From Actinomadura litoris (GTDB lineage: Bacteria; Actinomycetota; Actinomycetes; Streptosporangiales; Streptosporangiaceae): 64,000 bases of DNA. The notes beneath the pieces were generated by a model that was given only the letters and a program-made list of their open reading frames with translations, did no database searches and was not told where the DNA came from. Position numbers and translations under genes: made by a program. The stretch lies in the NCBI RefSeq assembly GCF_009733595.1, contig NZ_WOFH01000001.1, positions 851,242 to 915,241 of the forward strand, written 5' to 3'. This document shows positions 24,350 to 32,550 of the stretch, piece after piece; position 1 is the first letter of the stretch, and each line of letters starts with the position of its first letter.

Positions 24350-26018
24350 CCGCCCACGCGCGGACCAGGGTCTGGTCGGCACCCGCCGCGGAGGCGCGCA
24401 GCGAGACGAATCCCGACGCGGGGTTCCGCACCGTCGCGACCCAGTCCCCGCCCCTGCGCCGGACGCCCACCGGCTTCCACGTCCTGCCGTCGTCATAGGA
24501 GATCTGGAGGGTCGGCCTGGCGTCCGGTGCGCGATCCACCCTCAAGGCCAGCTCCTGCTCGGCCCCGGCGACGGCGGACGCGTCGTCGCCGAGGGGCGTG
24601 CGGTACTGGATCGACGGGAGGTGGACGATGCCGTCCCGCACGGAGAACCTCCACTCCGCGTGCTGGCGGGTCGCCAGCGGCGAGTAGGAGGCGGCGCGCA
24701 CCTCATCGACGGTCAGCGTGTAGTCCCCGGGCGGGGGGACGGGCCACTTGTGGGCCGTGCCGGGCTCGTCGCTCTCGTAGACGACCTGTCCCTTGGCGTC
24801 CCGCAGGACGGAGGAGCCGGTCGCTCCCGCGTAGGGCGCCAGGATGCTGCGGCCGTCCCAGGTCGAATGCATGAAGACCGCCAGCGCCGGTTCGCCCCCG
24901 CTCCCCCAGATGACCAGCGGGGTGGCCGGGCCGAGTGGGGCCGGGGTCAGGTTCCACTTGTGCGGGCCCGGCTTCGCGAACCGCACGGTCCGGTACCAGA
25001 GTTCGGTCTGGTCGAACCCGAAGCCGCAGTCCGGCGTCGTGTTCATCCAGTCGACCCTCCAGTCGATGCCCGGCGTGTAGTACTCGGTCCGCGTGACGGG
25101 CCCGGCACCCGCACCGGTGAAGAAGCCGACCCAGCCGCCTTCGGCCCAGGCCGCGGCGGCGTGCCCGCCCACGCAGACGGGGCGGCCCTCCGTCCCGTAC
25201 CGGACCGCCACCTCGGCCATGTCCGCGGTCCTCACCCGGAACTCGGGCTTCGCCGGCACCCTCCCCTTCTCCTCGGTCACCACGTTGTACACGTACGGGC
25301 TTCCGGACTCCGCGCCGTTCCTCGTGATGACCGCCTGGGCGCTGAAGTGCAGGCCCGCCTCGGTGGCGGTCGGCGTGACGTAGCCGTTCTCGATCGGGAT
25401 CCCCCAGACCGTGACCGTGGGGGCGCCGCCGAGCCGCTGGGCGATCCGGATCATCCCGTCCAGCATGCGGGCGTCCGCGCGGTCCACGGAGACGGAGACC
25501 GGCCGGGCCTCCCGGGCGTCCAGCACGAGCGCGGTCGTGCCCTTCACCGCCACGCGGGGACGGTAGACCACGGCGGTGGACGGGCGGCCCTTGGCCTCGG
25601 GCGTCTCCACGTACGCCACCACCGCGTACTCGCCCGCCGGGAGCTCCCCTTCGAGGTGCCCGTCGACGAGATCGCCGTAGAACGCGTCACTCCCATCGAG
25701 AGGGTGGAAGACCACGACATTCGCGTCGGATGTGGCCGGGGCCTCGCCCCTCCGGTCGAGGACGTCCACGAGCACCTTCACCCCGTTCGCGGTCCGGGAC
25801 GCGAGCGGCCGCCTCGTCGCGGGCCGGTTCACGGGCTCGGTGACGGCGTCGTTCCGCAACCCCCGCGGGTACCGGTCGCGGACGGACGCGGCCGGTTCCG
25901 GCGCGGGTGCCGCCGCCGGTGCCGCCGGTGCCGCCGCCCGGTGCGGAAGCGCGAACGCCGCCGACGACGCGGCCGCCGCGATGAGCGTGATCATGGCGGT
26001 GCTCTTCCTGACTGCCAA
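24330..26018 (-). CDS. Secreted protein of unknown function, beta-rich
   Basis: The 562-residue product starts at a TTG ending at 26018, chosen because GGGAG lies 4 nt upstream and the N-terminus (VRKSTAMITLIAAAASSAAF) then forms a signal peptide cut near an Ala/Pro-rich linker. An internal ATG eight codons in is the alternative. The mature part shows strand-rich segments with recurring Gly/Trp/Tyr, for example VLVDVLDRRGEAP, resembling the beta-sandwich repeats that often precede or follow actinobacterial S8 peptidases; no protease triad is present. It is divergent from the ECF sigma gene and convergent with the glycosidase-like gene (20-bp overlap). It may be a target of that sigma factor. 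Function not recognised. Confidence 0.7.
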   Translation of the reverse strand: MAVRKSTAMITLIAAAASSAAFALPHRAAAPAAPAAAPAPEPAASVRDRYPRGLRNDAVTEPVNRPATRRPLASRTANGVKVLVDVLDRRGEAPATSDANVVVFHPLDGSDAFYGDLVDGHLEGELPAGEYAVVAYVETPEAKGRPSTAVVYRPRVAVKGTTALVLDAREARPVSVSVDRADARMLDGMIRIAQRLGGAPTVTVWGIPIENGYVTPTATEAGLHFSAQAVITRNGAESGSPYVYNVVTEEKGRVPAKPEFRVRTADMAEVAVRYGTEGRPVCVGGHAAAAWAEGGWVGFFTGAGAGPVTRTEYYTPGIDWRVDWMNTTPDCGFGFDQTELWYRTVRFAKPGPHKWNLTPAPLGPATPLVIWGSGGEPALAVFMHSTWDGRSILAPYAGATGSSVLRDAKGQVVYESDEPGTAHKWPVPPPGDYTLTVDEVRAASYSPLATRQHAEWRFSVRDGIVHLPSIQYRTPLGDDASAVAGAEQELALRVDRAPDARPTLQISYDDGRTWKPVGVRRRGGDWVATVRNPASGFVSLRASAAGADQTLVRAWAVRSRSS

Positions 26019-26090
26019 GGATCTCCCTCTCCATGCGCGCCCGCGCGGGCGCGCGGGTCTCGTCTGGAGGGGTGTCCGGCACCTGGAGAT

Positions 26091-26106
26091 CATTTCTTCC
26101 GAAATG
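26091..26106. promoter_or_regulatory. Palindrome in the secreted-protein / sigma-factor divergent promoter
   Basis: CATTTC-TTCC-GAAATG is a perfect inverted repeat midway between the two divergent starts (26018 and 26182), well placed as a shared operator. Confidence 0.35.
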
Positions 26107-26181
26107 CTCGTCCGGGAGCCGGACATTCTCCGACCGTCGGGCACGCGGCGCACCCTCGGGCGCCCGCCGAGAGGAGATGGC

Positions 26182-26760
26182 TTGGGACACGAACGCTCGG
26201 CCCGGTTCGAGGAGCTGTACGCGGCGCACCTCGGACACGTCACGGGCTACGTGCGGCGCCGTACGGGCGACCCCGACGACGCCGCCGACGTGATATCCGA
26301 GACCTTCCTGGTCGCCTGGCGCCGCCTCGACGACGTCCCGCCGGGCGAGGAGGCGCGCTTCTACCTGTACGGCGTCGCGCGCCGGACGCTGGCGAACCTG
26401 CACCGGGGCCAGCGGCGGCGCCGCGACCTGACGGCGCGGATCGGCCGGCGCCTCGCCGCCGACCTGGCGGCCGCACCGGCCCCGGAGCCGGACCGTCCCG
26501 AGATCGGCGCGGCCTTCCGCGCGCTGCCGGACGCCGACCGGGACCTGCTCGGCCTGGCCTCCTGGGAGGGGCTCGACAACGGCCAGATCGCCTCCGTGCT
26601 CGGGGTGAGCCGCAACGCGGTCCGGATCCGGCTGCACCGGGCCCGCCGCCGGTTCGCCCGCGAGCTGGAGCGCCGGGGGATCGCCCGCGCGCCCGCCGCC
26701 AAGCCCGAGCGCCCCGCACCGGAAACCCCCGTACCGTCCAGAAAGGTAGGGTCCGCATGA
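26182..26760 (+). CDS. ECF-type RNA polymerase sigma factor
   Basis: A 192-residue extracytoplasmic-function sigma factor. Region 2 lies at about 6-70 (FEELYAAHLGHVTGYVRRR, then DPDDAADVISETFLVAWRR) and region 4 at about 112-165 (GQIASVLGVSRNAVRIRLHR); the linker is short and Ala/Arg-rich. The start is the TTG at 26182, 5 nt after GAGGAG, and matches the usual distance to region 2. The stop overlaps the next start by 4 bp (ATGA), the arrangement of a sigma factor and its anti-sigma or membrane partner. Signal and regulon are not visible. Confidence 0.92.
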   Translation: MGHERSARFEELYAAHLGHVTGYVRRRTGDPDDAADVISETFLVAWRRLDDVPPGEEARFYLYGVARRTLANLHRGQRRRRDLTARIGRRLAADLAAAPAPEPDRPEIGAAFRALPDADRDLLGLASWEGLDNGQIASVLGVSRNAVRIRLHRARRRFARELERRGIARAPAAKPERPAPETPVPSRKVGSA

Positions 26761-27680
26761 CCAGCGACCTCGACTCCCTGATCCGCCACGCGGCGCCGCT
26801 CTCGGACGCCGAGGCCCTGCGCCCGGTGCGCGATGAGACCCGGCGGGAACTGCTCGAACGGATCACGTTCGCGGAGGCCGGCGAGGCGGCTCCCGCGCCG
26901 CGGCCGCACCGCCGCCGCTGGAGGATCGGACTGCCCGTCGCCGTGGGGGCCGCCTGCGCCGTCGCCGTGGCGGCGCTGGTCGTGCGGCCCGGTGGGCACG
27001 CTCCGGCGCCGTCCACGAGCGGCGGGCCCGGCGGGTTCGATCCGCGGCCGGTCGCGGCGCTGAGCTTCACCGAGCGCAAGGGCTACATCGACGTCCGGAT
27101 CAAGGACCCGCTCGCCGATCCGCAGCGCTACCGGAAGGAGTTCGCCGCCCACGGCATGCGGATCGACCTGATCATGGTTCCGGCCTCGCCGAGCTTGGCC
27201 GGCACGATCGTCATGCAGGACGACGGGGGCCCGGACAAGCGGCAGATCGTGCCGATCGAGGAGGGACGCTGCGTGACCGGGGGCGGCGGCGACGGGAAGT
27301 GCGTCCGCGGCCTGCGCATCCCGACCGGCTACCGCAACACCGCGGGTATCTCGTTCGGCCGCGAGGCCCGCCCCGGCGAGCGGTACGACAGCACCAACAG
27401 CGCCTTCGCGCCGGGCGAGGTCCTGCACTGCCTCGACGTCAGGGGCCTCACGGTCGAGCAGGCGGACCGGCGCCTCAGGCAGCGCGAGGTGACCGCCACG
27501 ATGTTCCACTGGGAGACCGGCACCGAGGGCTACACCGAGGGCCGCGACAAGCTGCCCGGCAACTGGTACGTCACCAACGCCGATCCCTGGGCCCCGGGCC
27601 AGGTCATGCTGTCGATCCAGAAGGACCGTCCGGCCGTCAGGGACACCGCTCACGACAGGGCCCTGTTCAAGGGCTGCTGA
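26757..27680 (+). CDS. Membrane-anchored partner of the ECF sigma factor
   Basis: The 307-residue protein has a cytoplasmic N-terminus of about 55 residues (ALRPVRDETRRELLERI), one membrane helix at about 57-76 (IGLPVAVGAACAVAVAALVV), and an extracytoplasmic part of about 220 residues with strand-rich segments (SFTERKGYIDVRIKDP) and cysteines near CVTGGGGDGKC and at the C-terminus (FKGC). The layout and the 4-bp overlap with the sigma gene indicate a transmembrane modulator like the CU044_5270-type proteins paired with actinobacterial ECF factors. No clear zinc-binding HxxxCxxC anti-sigma motif is present, so true anti-sigma activity is unproven. Confidence 0.7.
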   Translation: MTSDLDSLIRHAAPLSDAEALRPVRDETRRELLERITFAEAGEAAPAPRPHRRRWRIGLPVAVGAACAVAVAALVVRPGGHAPAPSTSGGPGGFDPRPVAALSFTERKGYIDVRIKDPLADPQRYRKEFAAHGMRIDLIMVPASPSLAGTIVMQDDGGPDKRQIVPIEEGRCVTGGGGDGKCVRGLRIPTGYRNTAGISFGREARPGERYDSTNSAFAPGEVLHCLDVRGLTVEQADRRLRQREVTATMFHWETGTEGYTEGRDKLPGNWYVTNADPWAPGQVMLSIQKDRPAVRDTAHDRALFKGC

Positions 27681-27689
27681 TCCCGCGGT

Positions 27690-27726
27690 TGTGAAGGATT
27701 AGCACGAAAGCGTATAGTCCGAAATC
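27690..27726 (+). promoter_or_regulatory. Promoter of the MarR gene, leaderless
   Basis: TTGTGA (27690-27695), an 18-nt spacer and TATAGT (27714-27719) form a good vegetative-type promoter. The GTG start follows only 7 nt later, so the transcript probably begins at the start codon. Confidence 0.5.
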
Positions 27727-28161
27727 GTGAAATCCGACATCGTGGCTTCCGGGTGGTCGCCGCTGCTCGCGTTGCAGCGGGCCACCCACGCCACCCTCCA
27801 GGTACTGTCCGCCGAGCTGGTCGATCTGGACCTGACCGGCTCCGAGATCAACGCCCTGGCGAACCTCGCCGACGGGCGCGGCCGGACCGTGTCCGAACTC
27901 GGCGCGGCCGTGGGCAGCCGTCCCACGACGCTGACCAGCGTGCTCGACCGGCTGGAGCGGCGCGGTCACATCACCCGGGGCACCCGTCCCGGAGACCGCC
28001 GGGCGGTGCTCATCGAACTCACGCCGTCCGGACGGGCGGCCGCCGCCACGATCCGGGACGCGGTCGCCGACGTGGAGCACCGCGCGCTCGACGGCCTGCC
28101 GGACGAGGCGCTCGTCCACCTGCGCGCCGCCCTGCGAGCGCTGACGGAGGTCTCCTCATGA
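27727..28161 (+). CDS. MarR-family transcriptional regulator
   Basis: A 144-residue MarR protein with the winged helix-turn-helix in the centre: LTGSEINALANLADGRG, then SELGAAVGSRPTTLTSVLDRLERRGHI (about 58-84) and the wing TRPGDRRAVLIELT. Flanking helices form the dimer interface. The GTG start has a promoter directly upstream and no separate ribosome-binding site, suggesting leaderless translation. Its stop overlaps the downstream small gene by 4 bp, so that protein is the likely co-regulated partner. Ligand and operator unknown. Confidence 0.9.
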   Translation: MKSDIVASGWSPLLALQRATHATLQVLSAELVDLDLTGSEINALANLADGRGRTVSELGAAVGSRPTTLTSVLDRLERRGHITRGTRPGDRRAVLIELTPSGRAAAATIRDAVADVEHRALDGLPDEALVHLRAALRALTEVSS

Positions 28162-28577
28162 GCACCGCCCCCGCCGACTTCGACGCGTTGATGGCCGAGG
28201 TGATGGCGGGCGCCGAGCGGTTCGGCCATCGCGAGCACGTCCATCTGACCTGGTTGGCCGTGCGGCGGGTCGGGACGGTCGCGGCGGTCGGCCTTGTCGG
28301 CGGCGGCATCCAGCGCACCGCGCGCTACGCGAACGTGCCCCAGAAGTACCACGCGACCATGAGCCGGGCCTGGGTCGAGCTGGTCGGTCACCACGCGGCC
28401 GAACGCGGCGAAGAGGACTTCGGCGTGTTCGTCGGCCGCCATCCCGCCCTGCTCGACAAGCGCCTTCTCACCCGCTTCTACCGTCCGGCGACCCTGGCCT
28501 CGCCACCGGCCAGGAACGGCTGGGTCGCACCCGATCTCGCCCCGTTCCCATGGCAGGACGCGAGCCGCGCGGGTTAG
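28158..28577 (+). CDS. Conserved hypothetical protein with an HxEH motif
   Basis: A soluble 139-residue protein of unknown function. The notable features are FGHREHVHLTW at about residues 22-32, a cluster of His and Glu that could bind a metal, a Tyr/His-containing segment QKYHATMSRAWVELVGHH, and the C-terminal FYRPATLASPPARNGWVAPD. No signal peptide or membrane helix is present. It is coupled to the MarR gene by ATGA overlap, with GGAGG upstream, so it is presumably the enzyme or effector controlled by that regulator. I do not recognise a characterised family. Confidence 0.7.
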   Translation: MSTAPADFDALMAEVMAGAERFGHREHVHLTWLAVRRVGTVAAVGLVGGGIQRTARYANVPQKYHATMSRAWVELVGHHAAERGEEDFGVFVGRHPALLDKRLLTRFYRPATLASPPARNGWVAPDLAPFPWQDASRAG

Positions 28578-28682
28578 CCGTCCCGGTCGCCCCGTCCGGC
28601 CCGGTGGACGCGCGGGACGTTCGTCGGCCGGCCTCGGCGGTCGCCGCGCGGTGCCGCGGCGGCCCGCCGAGGCCGGCGGCGG

Positions 28683-30080
28683 TCATGGCCGGCGGCCGAG
28701 GACGGCGAGGGCCCGGTCGAACGCGGAGTCGCGGTCGGCCGCGAACTCGGCCGGGGTGAAGACGGGCGTGCGGATGTGCGGCGGCACCCCGGCCCCGTCG
28801 AAGGTCCTCCCGTCCCGGGTGAGGAACTCCTCGTTGGGCACCCAGAGGCTCCAGTCGTTGGGCAGCGGGCATTCCATGATGTCGGAGAAGACGCCCTGGG
28901 TGTTCTGCCCGATCCGGACCACCCGTCCGGGCCGCGCCATCAGGGCCTGGGTGAAGGTCTCCCCCGCGCTGTTGGTGGTGTCCGAGGTGAGCAGGGCGAT
29001 CGGCCCGGTGTAGCGGGGCGCGGCGGCGGGCCTGACCGTGATCGGCTGCGGACGGGTGAACCGGGTGGCGTCGCCCGGGTCGTTGCGGGCCCGCTTGCGG
29101 TAGGCGAGGAACGGCCGGTCGGTGAGCCGGGCGGCCAGTTGCAGGCCCAGCGCGTCGTAGCCGCCGGGGTTGTACCGGACGTCGATGATCAGGCCGCGCA
29201 TCCGGCGCTCCGGGGTGATGATCGCGTCGAGGGCCTGGGCGAGCCGGGCCCGGTCGGCGGCGTAGTCGAAGTCGCTCCCGGTCTCGTACCCGAAGAACCC
29301 GGCGACCCGCAGGTAGCCGACCCCGCCAGGCAGCTCGGCGAACGTGAGCTGGCCCGCCGCGTAGTCCTTCCCCTTGCCGCGCAGGTCGCGGCGGTCGATC
29401 AGCTCCTTGACGCGGGCACCCAGCTTGCGGGTCGTCGGCTGGGTGCCCGGTCGCAGGCCGGTGAAATTCCGTTCGCCCGCGAAGACACCGGTGTGCGCGT
29501 CCCCCAACGGCTCGATCATGTCCCGCAGGATCTCGAAGAGCCGCTCGTCGGTGGTGCGCGCGTTCACCATCGGCCGGTACCGCCTCCGCTGGGCGGCCCA
29601 GTCGACGTGCCGCTGCCGGAAGAAGGGGTAGTTCTCGGCGAAGGTCTGCCAGAAGACGTCGAACGTCCCCACCGGCCCGGACGGCTGCGGTGCGCCGCAG
29701 GTGGCCGGAGCCTTGGCGAGCCTGATCAGGCCGAGGTCCCCGGTGGACCCGACGGAGTGGAGCTTCGCGACGTCCGGCCGTCCACCCGGCCGGAGCGTGA
29801 TCGTGTTGCCGTCGCTCAGCCGGTAGACGGCGGCGGCCCCGGGACGCGGCGTCCCGACACGGGTCGCCTCGTCAACGGGCAGGCAACTGATGGCGGTCGT
29901 CTGGAAGAGCGTCGCCTTGGACGGTTGGACCGACAGCACCATGCCGTAGCCGTCCGTCCGCCAGAGACCCGTCACGGACGCGGCGGGCGACGCGGGCGCG
30001 GCCGTCGCCGCGGGCGCGGTCAGTGCGGGGGCGGTGATGAGTGCCAGCGAGAGCGCGGCCGCGAGGGTCGGGGCTCGCAT
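28683..30080 (-). CDS. Secreted S41-family peptidase (tail-specific protease type)
   Basis: The 465-residue protein begins with a signal peptide (about 1-27, LAAALSLALITAPALTAPAA). The peptidase S41 domain (about 135-450) includes GVGYLRVAGFF, GLIIDVRYNPGG and the catalytic-serine region TSDTTNSAGETFTQAL with the expected Ser at NSAG. There is no recognisable PDZ domain, as in the tricorn/C-terminal-processing group from actinomycetes and Bacteroidetes. The ATG at 30080 is preceded by GAGGAG. It lies 174 bp downstream of the asparagine-synthase-like gene in the same direction but probably has its own promoter. Role in cell-envelope protein turnover is family knowledge. Confidence 0.88.
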   Translation of the reverse strand: MRAPTLAAALSLALITAPALTAPAATAAPASPAASVTGLWRTDGYGMVLSVQPSKATLFQTTAISCLPVDEATRVGTPRPGAAAVYRLSDGNTITLRPGGRPDVAKLHSVGSTGDLGLIRLAKAPATCGAPQPSGPVGTFDVFWQTFAENYPFFRQRHVDWAAQRRRYRPMVNARTTDERLFEILRDMIEPLGDAHTGVFAGERNFTGLRPGTQPTTRKLGARVKELIDRRDLRGKGKDYAAGQLTFAELPGGVGYLRVAGFFGYETGSDFDYAADRARLAQALDAIITPERRMRGLIIDVRYNPGGYDALGLQLAARLTDRPFLAYRKRARNDPGDATRFTRPQPITVRPAAAPRYTGPIALLTSDTTNSAGETFTQALMARPGRVVRIGQNTQGVFSDIMECPLPNDWSLWVPNEEFLTRDGRTFDGAGVPPHIRTPVFTPAEFAADRDSAFDRALAVLGRRP

Positions 30081-30254
30081 CAGTGGTTCTCCTCAGGTCG
30101 GAGGGTTCCAGGGAAGAGGGTTTCCAGGAAGAAAGCGCGGACGGCGTCGTCGTGGTACTCGCGCCGAAGTCCTCACCCCAGCCTCCTGCGCCGCCCCTCC
30201 CACCACCAGTGACTAAGGTCGCGCCAACACCCCCACCAACGGCGGGGGTCGCGT

Positions 30255-32078
30255 TCAGCCCGGGATCGGGATTCTTACCGGGGAGAGGGCGGGCGGGGGT
30301 CGGCGCCATTCCTGGGAGAGCAGCACGCTCAGGGTGTAGACGTGCCAGATCTGCTTGGTCCACCGGCCCGGGGAATCGCGGAGCAGGGTGGTGTAGGCGT
30401 CGCGGTCGACGATGTCGAACAGGGCCTCCGGGCCGTCCAGGATCTGTTCCTGGAGCAGGTCGCGGAAATTCTGGTCGAAGGAGACCCGCCAGTTGAAGCC
30501 GGAGGTCCCGCCGTTGGCGGTCAAGGGGGCGCGGGCCCGCCAGGCGCGCCTGCCGGAGAACAGCGGGCCCCGGCCCCGGTCGAAGCGCCAGCGCTTGCCT
30601 TCGGGCGGGATCGCCGCCAGGGGCGGGGCGAGTTCCTGGAGGAGCAGGTAGAAGGGGTATTCGCTGCGCCGCCATTCCGCCGACAGGGCGAGCGCCTCGC
30701 GGACGACCCGGTTGTCGAAGAAGGGGTGGTAATAGGGCGTGTTCATGAGCGTCGCGGTGTGCGAGCCGACGATCCACCGGCCGGTGCGGTAGTGCAGGTA
30801 GAGCTTGTCGAGGACGTCGAATCCGTCGCTCCTGGCCCGCTCGGCCCACGGCCGGTGCTCGGCGGCGGCCCGCTCGTTGGCGGCGGACGTCATGAACCGC
30901 TCGGCCGCGTGGAAGATGAGCCGGACCCGTTTCTGAAGGCCCTCGGCCGAGATGTCGTCCTGGTCGTAAAGGAAACCGCCGCGCAGTGTCTCGCCGCCCG
31001 AGCCCGATGTGCGCGGAGCCAGGTCGTACGGCCGATATCTGTTCACGCTCTCATACGCCGAGTTCATGCCCTCGCACATGCGGATGATGTCGTGGGTCCG
31101 GGAGAACGGGTGCTGGACATCGACGAAATCCTTGCGCTCCTGGGGGACGGTCAGCTCCACCTCGTGCTCGATCTGGAGCGCCTGAGCGACGCGCGTGCCG
31201 AGGACGACGTCCGGGTCGTCCGCGAACCCGTGCGTCGTCGCGGTGAAGGCGACACCGGCCGATCTCAGTACGGCCGCCATCAGCCTGCTGTCGCGCCCTC
31301 CCGAGAGGGCGAGCCTCACCGGGTCCTGGTGGCGGGCCAAGGGAGCGGCCGAGGCGACCAGCGCTTCGGCGAGCGGGCGGACGAGTTCGCGCCGCCCCCT
31401 GTCATCGCGCGGAGTCTCCCGCGCCGGCGCCGAGGGCTGCCGCCGGACGACGGTCGGCTCACCCGGTACCGCCCGTATCAGCGAACCCGCCGGGAGCGCG
31501 TGCACCCCGCGGAAAGGCGTGTCGTCGTTGGCGTGGAAGCCGTGGCGGACGAGGGGGTGCAGCGCCTCCACATCGATATCGACCTCGGGGTCCTCCCGAT
31601 CGGTCCGCGCGGCCTGGGCCACGAGGTGCACCAGCAGGGCGCGGCTTCCGATGACGCGGAGCCCCCGCGCCTCGGCGTGGTAGACGGGGCAGACCCGGGC
31701 CATGGCGGTCGCGGCCTCGGCCCCCTCCGTCCCGGCCCGGAAGATCGAGAAGACGCCGCCCAGTTCCGCGGCGGTCGCGGCGAGGTCGTCCCTGGCGAGC
31801 AGGAGGTCCACGTCCCGCTTGGGCTCGGCCAGGTAGCCGCAGTACCCGAGCCGCCACGCCGCGCCGCTGATCACGGTCTCGGGGAGCAGCTCGTGCTCCG
31901 GCTCGTTCGTCCAGCCCAGCAGCGCGACCCGGCCGCCGGGCGCCGTCCACTCGACGGCCTTGACGACGTCTGAGGGAACCGGGAACGCCTCATGGATGGC
32001 GCGGCGGGCCGCCCGGAACGCCGGCGCGGGAATCCTCTCGCGGGCTTCGCGAGTGGCCAGGACGAGGTAGACGCGCAC
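30255..32078 (-). CDS. Asparagine-synthase-like amidotransferase, no Cys2
   Basis: The 607-residue protein has the two-domain asparagine synthase B layout but starts MRVYLVLATRE, without the N-terminal cysteine of a glutaminase. It therefore cannot hydrolyse glutamine in the usual way and probably uses ammonia or an amine. The synthetase half contains the PP-loop LALSGGRDSRL (about 262-272) and helices up to the C-terminus, so an acyl-adenylate is likely formed. The GTG at 32078 follows GGAGG and GAGGAG. Related proteins occur as lasso-peptide cyclases and beta-lactam synthetases, but no precursor peptide, RRE or lasso protease is nearby. Its neighbours (flavoprotein, ATP-grasp ligase, exopolysaccharide genes) suggest amidation of an envelope component. 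Confidence 0.8.
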   Translation of the reverse strand: MRVYLVLATREARERIPAPAFRAARRAIHEAFPVPSDVVKAVEWTAPGGRVALLGWTNEPEHELLPETVISGAAWRLGYCGYLAEPKRDVDLLLARDDLAATAAELGGVFSIFRAGTEGAEAATAMARVCPVYHAEARGLRVIGSRALLVHLVAQAARTDREDPEVDIDVEALHPLVRHGFHANDDTPFRGVHALPAGSLIRAVPGEPTVVRRQPSAPARETPRDDRGRRELVRPLAEALVASAAPLARHQDPVRLALSGGRDSRLMAAVLRSAGVAFTATTHGFADDPDVVLGTRVAQALQIEHEVELTVPQERKDFVDVQHPFSRTHDIIRMCEGMNSAYESVNRYRPYDLAPRTSGSGGETLRGGFLYDQDDISAEGLQKRVRLIFHAAERFMTSAANERAAAEHRPWAERARSDGFDVLDKLYLHYRTGRWIVGSHTATLMNTPYYHPFFDNRVVREALALSAEWRRSEYPFYLLLQELAPPLAAIPPEGKRWRFDRGRGPLFSGRRAWRARAPLTANGGTSGFNWRVSFDQNFRDLLQEQILDGPEALFDIVDRDAYTTLLRDSPGRWTKQIWHVYTLSVLLSQEWRRPPPALSPVRIPIPG

Positions 32079-32550
32079 GCGCCCTCCGCTCCTCGGTGGG
32101 ACTGAAGCGGAGAATTCACCACGCCCTGGTTAATCAGCGATGAACCATCAACGTCACACGCGAAAACGTTAACGACCTTGAAAGTCCGCCCGGGCACGAA
32201 TCGCAAAGGAGTTCACGACGATCTCCCGCCAATGCGGTCGGAATCCCCCTCAGCCCTGCCGATCCTCTCGATATCCGAGGCTCGAAACGAGCAAATCAGA
32301 TGGGCTGTCCATAACAGGCCAGCCGCCCAATACAGCGTTCCTTACCCCCACGCGACGCAACCAACCCAGAACACGAGTTCACGCAACCGTCCCCCGCGTC
32401 ACCGCCGTTCTGGTGGTCGGGGCAGGGGGCACTCCAGGCGCGGTTCACCGTCACCGAAGGCGTTGTCCACGAACCCGCGGTGGTGCGGACGGCCGGTGCC
32501 CGGATGGGCCCGCGAACGGAAGTACGCGCACGGGCGCCCGTTCTGGCGGG
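32079..32550. other. Intergenic region with no supported gene
   Basis: This 472-bp stretch separates the asparagine-synthase-like gene from the flavoprotein gene and is noticeably less GC-rich around 32100-32400. It should contain the promoter of the asparagine-synthase-like gene, near an AACGTTAACG stretch at about 32165. I searched it for a small peptide gene with a ribosome-binding site and saw none. Confidence 0.5.

Noticed and set aside
32079..32550. Lasso-peptide precursor next to the asparagine-synthase-like gene
   Set aside because: No small frame with leader/core features or a ribosome-binding site, and no RRE or transglutaminase-like protease nearby.
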